Positions 1 through 11,590 of a stretch of DNA of 64,000 nt are shown piece after piece. Source of the stretch: Embiotoca jacksoni (taxonomy: Eukaryota > Chordata > Actinopteri > Embiotocidae). The notes below the pieces were generated by a model. It searched no databases. It was not told the DNA's origin and was given only the letters and a program-made list of their open reading frames with translations. The position numbers and the translations under genes are program-made. How positions within the stretch are numbered: position 1 is the first letter of the stretch; each line of letters opens with the position of its first letter. Location of the stretch: positions 15,001 through 79,000 of the forward strand of contig JAKOON010000059.1 of the NCBI GenBank assembly GCA_022577435.1, written 5' to 3'.

Positions 1-2581
1 CAGCATTTCAAGAATGAACAACTCATCAATCAATGAATACGTTTCGAAGTGTTTAAAAAGTCACTTTCTCCTCGCTAAAACGTCCAAAACCAACTCTGCC
101 TTTTTTTAAAAATATATATATATCTATTTCGTTAAGTAGAGTACCTAAATTATCCTGAATGTTTCCAACAATGTGGCATCACATCCACGTTACCGCCTCT
201 AAATGATGTCATTTCCGGGGAAACAAACTCCTCCCCCAGCTACGACGGTGTCGGCCAGCACTAATTCACTGAACCTCGTCTCCAACACGACAGATAAATT
301 ACATTGATCACATTGAAGCAACCAAACATGAGACGCCGTCGCTAACTGCTCAGCTAAAGATCTTTTTTTTAACGGCAGCGGTGGGAGACAACAAATCACA
401 CGAAGCCACGCTACTTTCCTCTTTGCTCTATTTTAACAACCTAAAGGTGCAACGTGTTAAAATCCACTTCAGATGGTTTAACGGCAGATAACCTGAGTTC
501 AAAGTGGTTTGAAGAGGACGCACCGACTCTAAATTAATCTGAGGTGTGTTTTGGGGCGTGAAAGTGAAACCAACCAATGAGAGCGCGTCTCCCTTTCAGG
601 ACCAGGTGTGTGTTTGCACTTTGGTGGGTTTCTATCGTAACTGTTGATTTGCCGAAGTAGAAAGAAAGAACTCCTCTCTGCTCGCGTCCAGATGGATGAA
701 CACAATAATAATCTTTCACCTTGTATTTGTTTGCATGTTTATGTTGCTGCTACATGTCTCCTGTCTGTATGCTTTTTTTGTGTGGACCTGCCAATGAGCC
801 CTTAAAAAACAAACAGTAAAAACCTGCAGCGCTGACTTCAGACCAGGTTTTTCGTTGGTCTGTCAAGTTTCAGCCGCATCAAGACATCAACGACGCTCCT
901 GAACACTCGACATGGCCGCCGGACGAGGAAATGACGAGTGTGTCGGTCTGAAACTAACAAAGACGCTTGTTTTGTGTTGGTTTCCAGATAATAAATCCCT
1001 ACAACTTTTGAAGTCAGAACATTTGCAGCTATTGATCTAATAATCCAATGCTTCATCAAAACTCACCTGCTTCTCGCATCTAACTTCATTTCATTTGTGC
1101 TGTTTTTTTGGATCCATTTTAGTTTAACGTTTTGATTTTGTCATTTTAAAAAACACATTTTCTATTCTATATTTTTAACTATGATTCTAATTTATTATCC
1201 TATTTAATGAGTGATGTCTTGTTTTTATATTTGACTTAGAAGAAGTAATCCCATACGCCGATGACTAACCGCCGTTCCTCCGTCTCGTCCTCAGGTATAA
1301 CCTCCACTTTTCAGACCGCCGGCGGAGGAACTTTTACGCTGAAGGCCTGAAACCTTTCCTGTCCAGGACAGTCCACCCAGAGGATCTATTCCACACACCG
1401 TTTTTTATTTAATATTTATTACTGCTGCTCAACGGAAAGAAACAAAAAGAAATGACTTGTTTTTTTAATCCTGCTTCCATACTGACAACGTTTGGATGAC
1501 AATGAGGAGAGAAAAGAGGAAAGACTGAATGTCCGGCATCATTTGCACTATTCATCTTTTTTTTATATACTTTAAATCTTAATATAATTTTCTGTATCTG
1601 TTCTATCTTAAATTTTCTGTGGATCAAACACGAGCGAAGGACGTGAATCGTCCACCAATCGGAAAGACAGGTGCCTTAGCTCGTCTCCCTCGTCGTGTCA
1701 ATCAAATCGTCGGCGGACTAACCATTTTATTTGAGGTCAAACAACCCGAACGTTTCCGCAAATAATTTGTCTAAAAGCTGAGCTGGATAGTTTGTGAGAG
1801 ACTTTCTGTCTTCACGTCGTCCATTTTATTTTGTATTTTTGCTTTTCCTTGGAAAGTGAAGAAGATCCGCTTTACAATCACCGTCCGAACCTGCAAACTC
1901 TGAAGTGCCTCTTCTTATAAAACAAATAGCAAAAGGACGTAAAGCAGCATTCAGAAGAAGAAGAATCTGTTTCTCCTGAGATGTTTTTTTGTTTATTTAA
2001 TTCGTGCTCAAATCCTGAATTACAGAAATCCCCTTCAGATCAGAGCCTTTCGTACGTTTCCTCCTGTCCGGTCCCGGATTTTAATCCCAGTCTAAACGAG
2101 AAATCAGGTGAATCAGGAAAAGTTTGGACCTCGAACAATCAGCTGTTTCCTACGTTTTTACCTCCTGAACAGATAATCTACAAAGTGTTGACAATTTTAA
2201 GATGTAAAATAAGTGTCCGAGTCCAGCTGAGCTGGATTCATCGTGCAAATCAGTTTTGTTTTTTTCCGTTTATCCTCGTGTGACTCAAACTGCCTTTTCT
2301 CTCTGCAGTCGTAGACATCAATCTTAATGTCTCGCTCTGTTGCTGCCTTCATCAACCGCTGACGTCACAGCAAGTAAACAGGAAAACAAGAAAAAACCAT
2401 AAAAAAACACCCATCGCTGTCGTTAGTTTGAGTCTGAACAGCAGCTGCGGGTGTTCCTCTTTTATATTTAAATTTAAACCAGTAAAGGACTCCAAACGGA
2501 GTTTTTATTCCTACGTTTTTTTGTAATTTCTTTTATAACTCATCCATTTGATACCAAAAATATGTGTCGTTCCAACATGTA

Positions 2582-2700
2582 CTATCTTCGTTAATTTAAG
2601 AAAACAATGCAATTTGTACATATCCTGCCGAAGATAGGTTTCCTATTTAATTTTTCCCTTTGTAAATAATTTTGTATTTATGAAAAGAGAATTGTACATA
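2582..2700 (+). promoter_or_regulatory. Pumilio-type RNA motif cluster with a short stem
   Basis: Three matches to the Pumilio recognition element UGUANAUA occur in 86 bases: TGTACATA at 2615-2622, TGTAAATA at 2661-2668 and TGTACATA at 2693-2700. The first lies in the loop between perfect 9-base inverted repeats, CTATCTTCG at 2582-2590 and CGAAGATAG at 2629-2637. This would fit post-transcriptional control in a 3' UTR if the region is transcribed on the plus strand. Confidence 0.4.
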
Positions 2701-2752
2701 TGTCTATGTTAATGTGCCTCAAGTCAGAATCAAGAAATATATATTTTTCATA

Positions 2753-2758
2753 AATAAA
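2753..2758 (+). terminator. Candidate polyadenylation signal AATAAA
   Basis: A canonical AATAAA follows the Pumilio-type cluster and is followed within 60 bases by T-rich sequence. It is the likely end of the unidentified transcript to the left. Confidence 0.4.
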
Positions 2759-3000
2759 TTAGAAAAATAACATGAATTCTATTTTTGCTGCGTTGTTTTT
2801 CCTTCCTCTGTTCTTTTCTAATATTTCCCCGCCCCTTTTTGTTCATGACTCTACCAATCAAAATAAATCTCTAAATAATCAATACTTTTGGTTTTTACGA
2901 TAAACTGTTATTGGTAAACAATGTGTGACGATCAGAAAGAGTGAAGCAGCGACTGGCAGCTGGAGGATGATCAGCACCTGCTGGTAAGCTCTTTGGTCAC

Positions 3001-3001
<1 letters not shown>

Positions 3002-3055
<54 letters not shown>
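3002..3055. repeat. (GT)n microsatellite
   Basis: Uninterrupted GT dinucleotide run of about 54 bases. Confidence 0.95.
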
Positions 3056-3056
<1 letters not shown>

Positions 3057-3331
3057 CAGACAGTAACACACACAATGCGGAGGCTGATTACCATCGCTGC
3101 ACTTCATCAGATTAATCCGACGTTTGTGTCTGCGATAACGCCGGAATAAATAATACGTCACACGATGACTCGATGACGACGCTTCGTCAGAGCACCGAGG
3201 GTTTTCTTTAAGGACGCCGCAAGTACTTGTTTCCGATCGGCCAGCTCATAATCAGATTTATTTGCCAGTTAATTTGATCTCATTCTTCAACATATGTGAA
3301 AACACTCGGGAAAAAAGAAAATGGAATTAGA

Positions 3332-3372
3332 TTTTTTTTTTTTTTTTTTTTTTTGGGGGGGGGGGGGGGGGG
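3332..3372. repeat. T23-G18 homopolymer junction
   Basis: A run of 23 T is followed directly by 18 G. The G run could form a quadruplex and is also a place where read and assembly errors are likely. A shorter T-to-G junction of the same kind occurs near 55617-55638. Confidence 0.9.
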
Positions 3373-3561
3373 TTTCTGATATAAAGAGAAAAAAAAAATC
3401 CAAAATTCAAATGTGCATTTTCTTGGCGGAATATTTTCAGCTGCGGAATAATCTGTGTTTCAATGTTAGAGAGTATTTTGTGGTAGCCTGGTGTTGCCGG
3501 ACCCAAATTCCCTGTGTGAATATCTGCGTCTGTCCACAAAAAAGTGGATGTCGCGTCAAGG

Positions 3562-4093
3562 TCTGTAAAATGGTTCCGATCCAGAAGAGTCTTCAGCTGC
3601 AATACCAGCGAGTGCCACTAGAGGTCGGCTCCAAAAAGCCTCCGGCTCCATAGACTCCCATTCAACTTCTCTCATCAAATCCAAAGTGAATAAAATGTGT
3701 CCATCAGTTATCTCGGTGTTGTTAGCTAAAGTCACTCCTTCTTATTAGTTTTCTGGAGGTCCATCTGAAAATAATCCCTCATTCATTAGAAAAGAAGATT
3801 CAAGAAGACCTGTTTTTGGGGGCGTGTCTGTTTGATTGACAGGCCTGTGGTGCAGTCAGGTTACAGCTATCGGTGGGCGGGACGTAGTATCGTCAGGTTT
3901 CCGATCAGATCGATCAGATCCACCGCTGGCTCCTCCCCCAGCTCGTCCAAATATGGTCACTTCCTGCTCCAAACCGCTCAGAACTAGCAAAGATGGTGAC
4001 GGACAGAATCTGAACTGGAGGATTCATAACGTTCACAAACCAACGATGACATCACCGCTGGTTGATGACATCACTGATGGTTGCTGCTTGGTG
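3562..4093 (-). repeat. Interspersed repeat family A, copy 1
   Basis: About 530 bases that recur, highly similar, at 4863-5338, 30335-30848, 36577-37160 and 41677-42348, with partial or diverged copies elsewhere. The family has no coding capacity; the open frame of 120 codons inside this copy is fortuitous. The left end carries two tandem TGATGTCATC motifs and the right end carries the motif CCACTAGAGGTCGG. I could not define terminal inverted repeats or a tail, so the class (SINE-like or MITE) is open. Confidence 0.85.
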
Positions 4094-4459
4094 TTCCTAC
4101 AGTTGGGCTTTAAGCTCTCCCAAAACACAGATGACCTACACTCCACACTGAGCTTGAATGCCTCCTTTGTGATGTTCACTGCTGCAGCGATGATTTAGAT
4201 AATCAGATTATATTCATGTCGAGGTCAGCGCGAGGTAAAACCCCGGTTCATGTTGGCGCCAGCCTGGCGATCAGTAACGGACTAACGGTGAGCACAATGT
4301 GACCTTTGACCTTTCCTCAGCTCGCGCTGAGTTCAATGGCATTCGTTTCCACCAGGTGACACTCGGCAGAGTTCACAGTTCAACCCGAGAACAGGTGTGT
4401 GTTTCAGAGACAGAGGCAGCCAGGTGAGCCGGAGTCCCAAGTCCTCCCCACTCTCCTGC

Positions 4460-4463
<4 letters not shown>

Positions 4464-4502
<39 letters not shown>
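4464..4502. repeat. (GT)n microsatellite
   Basis: Uninterrupted GT run of about 39 bases between family A copies 1 and 2. Confidence 0.95.
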
Positions 4503-4504
<2 letters not shown>

Positions 4505-4862
4505 CCGTTTGACACGTGGCAGCAGTTACTCATTAACCAGGAGACGCTGTATTAATTAACCGCTCGATGAAACTGTAAACTGAGAGAGGGGAAAGTAAAA
4601 GAAAAAGAAGGGAAAGTAGGAGACATTTGGAGGCGGAGCTAAAGGAAGTAAATTGTTCATATGAGCTCTTTCACCGAGTTCAACCCTCCTGTAATGTTTC
4701 AGGTCCAACTGAGAGTTTAAAGATACAGGAAAAAATACTTTTGATCGTTTCTGGATCATGAAACTGTCTGCTGGGTTTAATCAGTGTGAATGTTCCTGCT
4801 GCATGTTTATGTCACGCATGCTGTGAGAAAGGAAATGTTTTTAGCACAGATGTTAACTGTTA

Positions 4863-5338
4863 ACAATCATCAACCATCAGTGATGTCATCGTTGGTTTGT
4901 GAACGTTATGAATCCTCCAGTTCAGATTCTGTCCGTCACCATCTTTGATAGTTCGGAGCGGTTTGGAGCAGGAAGTGACCATATTTGGACGAGCTGGGGG
5001 AGGAGCCAGCGGTGGATCTGACCGATCTGATCGGAAACTTGACGATACTACGTCCCGCCCACCGATAGCTGTAACCTGACTGCACCACAGGCCTGTCAAT
5101 CAAACAGACACGCCCCCAAAAACAGGTCTTCTTGAATCTTCTTTTCTAATGAATGAGGGATTATTTTCAGATGGACCTCCAGAAAACTAAGAAGAAGGAG
5201 TGACTTTAGCTAACAACACCGAGATAACTGATGGACACATTTTATTCACTTTGGATTTGATGAGAGAAGTTGAATGGGAGTCTATGGAGCCGGAGGCTTT
5301 TTGGAGCCGACCTCTAGTGGCACTCGCTGGTATTGCAA
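4863..5338 (+). repeat. Interspersed repeat family A, copy 2
   Basis: Near-identical to copy 1 but in the opposite orientation, only about 770 bases away, so copies 1 and 2 form a large inverted pair. Its right end stops at the AGCTG/AACG boundary, immediately followed by a family B copy. Confidence 0.85.
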
Positions 5339-5346
5339 CGAACCGA

Positions 5347-5578
5347 GCTGTTTAGTGTTTCTATGTGCTGTATTTATTCAGTTGGAGACGAGAAATCATC
5401 TCTGTTGCTAGGGTGGTTGCTAAGGGTCGGCCTACTTCCTGGAGTAGTAAACATCGCTTATAACAGTCTTCTGACACAACTGGTTTATACTGTTTTATAT
5501 TTTGAGAGTGAATCCCCCACAATATAAAGACATTTAGATCCCGTTTTATTTTAGTTGGTAACTTATTGTATATTACAT
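5347..5578 (+). repeat. Interspersed repeat family B, copy 1
   Basis: This segment matches the reverse complement of 60504-60778. The shared part includes TTAGTGTTTCTATG, the block around GTTGCTAGGGTGGTTGC and the end around AGTTGGTAACTT. It directly abuts family A copy 2, so A and B may be pieces of a longer element or a nested insertion. Confidence 0.7.
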
Positions 5579-6131
5579 TCGAGGGTGCTTTAACGTCATC
5601 GTTGACACACCATACACACATTACAGCTTAATTCTCTCTTTCAGCTCCGTGTTTGGTCTCCACCTCCTCCTGAGAGAAATATCCGAGTGTTCAGCAGCTC
5701 ATCAGCGCTCCTCCATGTTTACCTGCTGATGTCTGATGTTCAGTGTTTCTCTGGAAACAGTTACGGCCATAAATCCTGCCGACAGCGAGCGATGAACCAA
5801 AACAATATTTTATGGAGTGAAGGCGCTTTTTAAATTTTTTTTATTGGATAATACTGACTACAGCTGCTTTAAATTCAACCCAATCGGATTTCCTGATACT
5901 AAAATGATTGTAAAAAAATAAAACGCGCGACCCTGAAGAGTCGAAGGACGTTTAACGGAGAGACGGAAGAAAGAAAGGCGAGCGAGAGAAAGTGAAGAAC
6001 ACACACAGATGAAACACACACCTGTCATCACTCCATCACCGCCTCCGACCTCTGACCTCTCCTCCTCCCTCTCTTTCCCAGCCTGTTTTGGATACACACA
6101 CTCTGTCTGCTCTCAATCCTGCGTGACACCG

Positions 6132-6133
<2 letters not shown>

Positions 6134-6207
<74 letters not shown>

Positions 6208-6294
6208 GGAGGAACAGGAACAGGAAGGATAAAGACGAGGACATGAATCAAGTTTCTTCTCTCGCCTTCCTGCTCGTCCTGTACCTCTGCTTCG

Positions 6295-6353
<59 letters not shown>
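6134..6353. repeat. (GT)n followed by (CA)n, inverted microsatellite pair
   Basis: A GT run at 6134-6205 and a CA run at 6296-6353 are separated by about 90 bases, so together they form a long self-complementary structure. The spacer is not part of a gene that I can identify. Confidence 0.95.
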
Positions 6354-6356
<3 letters not shown>

Positions 6357-6364
6357 CCTGGGAA

Positions 6365-6800
6365 CCACAGTTCATGGTGGACAAAATAATGGAAACACCT
6401 AACAGCACATGAACATCAGGTTTCTTTTGTTTGTTTCTTCCACATCAGATGTGTTTGTATCAGAAAGAGCAGCTGTGTTAACAGTAGAAGCAGAAATGAT
6501 ATTATATTATTAAACTATAAACCTCTTTAATGACTTAACTTTGGACAATATCTCCCATTAATTACGAATTAAAGCGGCTGAAATTGATATTTCTGAAGCA
6601 TTTCAAGGGTCTCCGTTGACCATTTCCAGAGTTTGACCAGAAAATCTGATGTTTTCTGGACCACTGCTTTAAAAACAGCCAAGATTCTGTTGTGGAAATC
6701 ACGGCATGGGCTCAGGAACACTTATTTGGACCTCTGTATGATGAATTAAAGTAATCTCGTTCTGTGTTGGGACATCTCACCGCCCAGTGGGAGAGCTCCA
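6365..6800. mobile_element. Probable DNA-transposon relic
   Basis: The left edge resembles ends of fish Tc1/mariner-like elements (GGACAAAATAATGGAAACACC-like, at about 6379), and the stretch around 6695-6720 resembles an internal part of such elements. I recognise this from general familiarity with fish repeats; no intact transposase frame is present. Confidence 0.3.
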
Positions 6801-6846
6801 CGATGGAGCAACAAACCCCCCCGTAATCAGCTGCTGTGACCCTGGA

Positions 6847-6859
6847 AGGTCAGAGGTCA
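6847..6859 (+). promoter_or_regulatory. Perfect DR1 nuclear-receptor half-site repeat
   Basis: AGGTCAGAGGTCA is a perfect direct repeat with one-base spacing, the binding pattern of PPAR-RXR, HNF4 and COUP-TF. It sits just left of a GT tract. No adjacent promoter is recognised, so function is unproven. Confidence 0.4.
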
Positions 6860-6909
6860 CCCAGGGAGGAAGTGAAAGATCCAAAACACACACAGAGACA
6901 GACGGTGAG

Positions 6910-6911
<2 letters not shown>

Positions 6912-7001
<90 letters not shown>
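6912..7001. repeat. (GT)n microsatellite
   Basis: About 90 bases of GT. Confidence 0.95.
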
Positions 7002-7002
<1 letters not shown>

Positions 7003-7135
7003 TGAGGTCAGGAAGGTGATGAGAAAAGGAATGTGAGGTTTTCTTCTCCACAGGTACCAACAAGAACTCAGCTAAAAGAAAAACATCATCACCGACCTAA
7101 AATGAACTTTTATTGACAGATCCGTTTGTAAATGG

Positions 7136-8595
7136 AGTGTGAGGAGTGTATGAGTGTCTGAAGAGTGTGTGTGAGAGTGTGAGGAGTGTGTGAGAGTGTG
7201 TGAGAGTGTGTATGAGAGTGTGAGGAGTGTGTGAGAGTGTGTGAGAGTGTGTGAGAGTGTGTGAGGAGTGTATGAGTGTCTGAAGAGTGTGTGAGAGTGT
7301 GTGAGGAGTGTATGAGTGTCTGAAGAGTGTGTGAGAGTGTGTGAGGAGTGTATGAGTGTCTGAAGAGTGTGTGAGAGTGTGTGAGGAGTGTATGAGTGTC
7401 TGAAGAGTGTGTGAGAGTGTGTGAGAGTGTGTGAGAGTGTGTGAGAGTGTGTGAGAGTGTGTGGACTGTGTGAGTGTGTGAGTGTGTGAGAGTGTGTATG
7501 AGAGTGTGAGGAGTGTGTGAGAGTGTGTGAGAGTGTGTGAGAGTGTGTGGACTGTGTGAGTGTGTGAGTGTGTGAGAGTGTGTATGAGAGTGTGAGGAGT
7601 GTGTGAGAGTGTGTGAGAGTGTGTGAGAGTGTGTGGAGTGTGTGAGAGTGTGTGAGAGTGTGTGAGAGTGTGAGGAGTGTGTGAGAGTGTGTGAGAGTGT
7701 GTGAGAGTGTGTGAGAGTGTGAGGAGTGTGTGAGAGTGTGTGAGAGTGTGTGAGAGTGTGTGGACTGTGTGAGTGTGTGAGTGTGTGAGAGTGTGTGAGA
7801 GTGTGTGGAGTGTGTGAGAGTGTGTGAGAGTGTGTATGAGAGTGTGAGGAGTGTGTGAGAGTGTGTGAGAGTGTGTGAGAGTGTGTGGACTGTGTGAGTG
7901 TGTGAGTGTGTGAGAGTGTGTGAGAGTGTGTGGAGTGTGTGAGAGAGTGTATGAGAGTGTGTATGAGAGTGTGAGGAGTGTGTGAGAGTGTGTGAGAGTG
8001 TGAGGAGTGTGTGAGAGTGTGTGAGAGTGTGTGAGAGTGTGTATGAGAGTGTGAGGAGTGTGTGAGAGTGTGTGAGAGTGTGAGGAGTGTGTGAGAGTGT
8101 GTGAGTGTGTGAGAGTGTGTGAGAGTGTGTGAGAGTGTGTGAGAGTGTGTGAGAGTGTGTGTGAGTGTGAGGAGTGTGTGAGAGTGTGTGAGAGTGTGTG
8201 AGAGTGTGTGAGAGTGTGTATGAGAGTGTGTATGAGAATGTGAGGAGTGTGTGAGAGTGTGTGAGAGTGTGTGAGAGTGTGTATGAGAGTGTGAGGAGTG
8301 TGTGAGAGTGTGTGAGAGTGTGAGGAGTGTGTGAGAGTGTGTGAGTGTGTGAGAGTGTGTGAGAGTGTGTGAGAGTGTGTGAGAGTGTGTGAGAGTGTGT
8401 GTGAGTGTGAGGAGTGTGTGAGAGTGTGTGAGAGTGTGTGAGAGTGTGTGAGAGTGTGTGTGAGTGTGAGGAGTGTGTGAGAGTGTGTGAGAGTGTGTGT
8501 GAGTGTGAGGAGTGTGTGAGAGTGTGTGAGAGTGTGTGAGAGTGTGTGAGAGTGTGTATGAGAGTGTGTATGAGAATGTGAGGAGTGTGTGAGAG
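7136..8595. repeat. 1.46-kb G/T/A-rich minisatellite with higher-order units
   Basis: The whole stretch is built from short words such as GTGTGAGA, GTGAGGA, GTATGAGA and GTGGACT. Higher-order units are visible: a 40-base unit containing TGAGTGTCTGAAGAGTG repeats four times at 7261-7420, and longer composite blocks repeat between 7480 and 8590. The plus strand has almost no cytosine, so strand asymmetry is extreme. The minus strand has a 510-codon open frame across it (His/Thr/Ser/Leu only), which is a by-product of the repeat and not a gene. Confidence 0.95.
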
Positions 8596-8830
8596 CTCCT
8601 TTAAGAAATAGAAACACCTTCATCTCCATCTCTCTTTATTTCTACCCTCCTCCTCCTCCTCCCTACATCCGTCTAACACTCGACCTTTGACCCTGCCCAT
8701 CGTGGGAACGTCGTCAGGAGGATGAGTCGGCGTGACGATTGGGAGGACATTACCACGGCGATGATGAGTCTAACAGACCTCCGCCCCCAACACCTGTCTG
8801 ACCCCCCTCCAACACACAACACAGAGGCAA

Positions 8831-8831
<1 letters not shown>

Positions 8832-8913
<82 letters not shown>
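8832..8913. repeat. (CA)n microsatellite
   Basis: About 82 bases of CA, the inverse of the GT tracts to its left. Confidence 0.95.
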
Positions 8914-8916
<3 letters not shown>

Positions 8917-9123
8917 AGCAATGATGTTGTTTCCTGAACTTTTCACAATAAAATCCTTCAGATCAGAACCCTTTTTTTATATTTACATTCATCCTTAATG
9001 GACCCTTGCACTCGAATCATCTATTTTAACGCGGAACAGTTCGGTTTAATCTGGTTTGCGTTACTTAAAGCGTCCACACACACACATCCTCAGATTTTTG
9101 ATTTGATTTTGATTTTATACACT

Positions 9124-9153
9124 TTATTAATCCCCGAGGGGAAATTTCATCAG

Positions 9154-9188
<35 letters not shown>
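9124..9188 (+). mobile_element. Retroelement tail fragment plus (GT)n
   Basis: ACTTTATTAATCCCCGAGGG at about 9121-9140 matches a motif common near the 3' ends of teleost non-LTR retroelements; nearly the same words recur at about 54808-54830. A GT microsatellite follows at 9157-9188. Exact family assignment would need a repeat library. Confidence 0.4.
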
Positions 9189-9189
<1 letters not shown>

Positions 9190-11040
9190 CACCAGCCTTC
9201 ATATGGAGTTAATTGAAAAGAGTTTTAACGACCCAAAAACATGTGCTTCCTTCATGAAACATTTGTTTTTAGTGTCCGTAATCTTCGCCCTGATTATCAA
9301 CACCGACATTTTTTCTTCACACGATGTTTAAAAAAAGACTGCAGGAAATGAGGTGAGAGGAGGCGGTCACGCTTAGACATCAGGTTAAATGAAATATTAT
9401 GATGCCTTTATATAATAATTGCATTTTTTTTTTAAATATAAAACTGTAGATGAAGAATTGCTCCTGATTTCTAAAGATCTTTTTTTTTTCTTTTTTTTTG
9501 ACTCTCACGTCTCACCGACTGTAACTGGACTCCGTCACTCGGTCGGGAGATGACGAGAAAAAAAATTTACAACCTGCAATCAATCACAGAGTGTGGGAAC
9601 TGTTGGAGAGACGGAGGAGAGGGGCGAGGAGGCACCGTCGGACCTGCAGCGTTCATGAAGTTCTGGTAAACTCACTGTAAACACACAAATGACGGGTTTT
9701 TAACTCAGGAAGAGAAACTGCGCTGTCGGAAACCTCGTGACAAAACAAAACATGCAGTCGTCGCTGCGCCAAGAGAGGAAAAACTATCACCGAATAATGT
9801 TTCATCTGCAGAATTAAAGGACACTGCTGCGACACAGACGAACATAACGAAGCTTAAGAGACTAAAACTCATCAAAACACAAAGTTAATACCCGCATCTT
9901 AAAGTTCAGCTCTCTTTAAGTCGCTCTTACAATAAACAATTAAAAAAGAAAAGTAGATGTTTTCTTATTTAAGTATCCAGAAATGCTCTCGTGTGAAGTT
10001 TTGTGTCTCCAGAAGCTTTGAAGGACAAAAGAATGTTCGATTATAGATGAAGGATGTCCTTTAATTAGTTTTAAAATAGTAAAACCCATAAATATTCCAC
10101 TCTTGCTCCCAGAAAACTGTTTTTATTTTAAATGCAAAGCTGTGGATGATAAGCGCATTAAACGGTTTTAATATTCTCCTATTGTTCATATTTTATAACA
10201 TCAGTTTATGTTTTATTTAGTAATTTGAACGTCTCCTCGTCACTTTTTTCTATCTTTAAACAGATGCACCTTAAATTATGTGCAGGTGGCGTTCAGGTTG
10301 AATCGAGCAATTTACATTTATTTACACTTTAAATGAATGAGGTGCAACATTTAAATCAGTGAGCATTATGCTAAGCTAAGCTAAGCTAAGCACACCCTGA
10401 ATCAACCTCTGTGGTAAAATAAATGAATAAAAGCGTCTGGCGTTCGCGTGTTTTTTCGAGCGCGGTGATCACACGGCTAACGAGTCTGCGAGGTGCGACT
10501 CTGATTTATAGATGTTTGTTTATCGTTGAGAGAGGAATGCCATGGGAACGGAGGAGTTTCACAGCAGGAAACAGCTGTTTCACACTACGAGCATGTCTCA
10601 CTGGTTTTAAAAAGCAGTTCGGATCCTTTGATGATGCATTTTAGCCTTCATGCTAAATGGCAGCATTTCATTTGTGTTTGAGCTGAGATGGAATTCATAA
10701 TAAGGTGTTTATTGAGACAAAACTTAATGTCTGCAAGAGGTGTTAATGTTTTCTAACACTTCCAAAGAGCCGGCCGCAAACTGGGCTGTTTAATGAGCTG
10801 ATTCTCTCGTAGAGTCTGACTACTTTCTTTGCCGTTTTAAAATAGTCAGATTATTTCACTGTGGTTCTTGTTTATATTGAATACATCATTTAAATTCACC
10901 AAATCATATCAAAACAACAACAACAACAACATGTCATCAAATCAATTCACAGTTACAAAAACATGGAGATCATTTTCATTCTGTCTCAATAGAAGATGTT
11001 CAGAGTCCCAGCTGAAGTCTTCAAGGACATTCATCTCCCC
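9190..11040. other. Gene-free AT-rich stretch
   Basis: No conserved exon, RNA gene or repeated block was recognised. It contains short T runs (9480-9500) and a triple CTAAG repeat at about 10370-10390. Confidence 0.5.
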
Positions 11041-11044
11041 TCGT

Positions 11045-11590
11045 CAGAGTTCCCACCGGTCCTGGAATTCCTGGAATATCCTGGAATTATAAAAATTCTC
11101 CTCTAAACATGGACAGTCGGGGGATCAGATCATTATTTTGGTCCAAGTCCTGGAATATCTTGGAGTTTAGTTAAAATTGTGGCTCCCATTTATCAAACTG
11201 TACACCTTATATTAAACTTATCCTTAAAGTCTGAGCTAAGGTCTCCTTAAAATAAAATCAGCTGCATAAAACAGCCTTCAGTCTTCTCCTTTAAGTTTCC
11301 TTAAAATTAAGTATTTTAGTTTTTCTCCCTTATTTTGGTCTTCTTAAGGAATTTGGTCGCTCTTGGTGTTCCTAAGGGTTCGATACTCGATCTTCTATAT
11401 TTTTTCTTACGTTGAAGCTAAACTTGTTCACTCAGGGTTCCTACTGGTTCTGCAGTTTCTGGAATATTGTGGAATTATAAAAAGTCCCTTCCAGACATTA
11501 AGGTCAGGGGATTGGGTTTTTTTCTGGGTCGAGTCCTGGAACATCATGGAGTCAAGGTTCAATTTCAGCTGCCTTTTATCAAAACTGTAA
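11045..11590. repeat. Two direct, diverged copies of a TCCTGGAAT-rich block
   Basis: About 155 bases at 11045-11205 recur at 11438-11590 in the same orientation. Shared order: GTTCCyACyGGT, TCTGGAATAT, GGAATTATAAAAA, GGTC(c/g)AGTCCTGGAA and TTTATCAAAACTG. Either a local duplication or two insertions of one interspersed family. Confidence 0.65.

Larger units (their letters stand above)
1..2780 (+). other. Probable 3' end of an unidentified plus-strand transcript
   Basis: No recognisable protein domain lies here. The stretch from about 1413 to 2780 is AT-rich, contains Pumilio-type motifs and ends in AATAAA, which looks like a long 3' untranslated region. A possible terminal coding segment starts after a splice-acceptor-like pyrimidine tract and CAG at 1292-1294; the frame beginning at 1296 is open for 38 codons to TAA at 1410-1412 and is rich in Arg and Phe, but I recognise no family. 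A palindromic TGACGTCA (CRE type) sits near 2361. The upstream exons would lie outside the window. This is inference from composition and motifs only. Confidence 0.3.

Noticed and set aside
3836..4198. 120-codon open frame and similar ones at 4860-5099 and 41656-41916
   Set aside because: They are the same family A repeat in several places; no protein family and no conserved start.
7097..8629. 510-codon minus-strand open frame rich in His, Thr, Ser and Leu
   Set aside because: It is the translation of the minisatellite and microsatellite DNA only, with no independent coding features.
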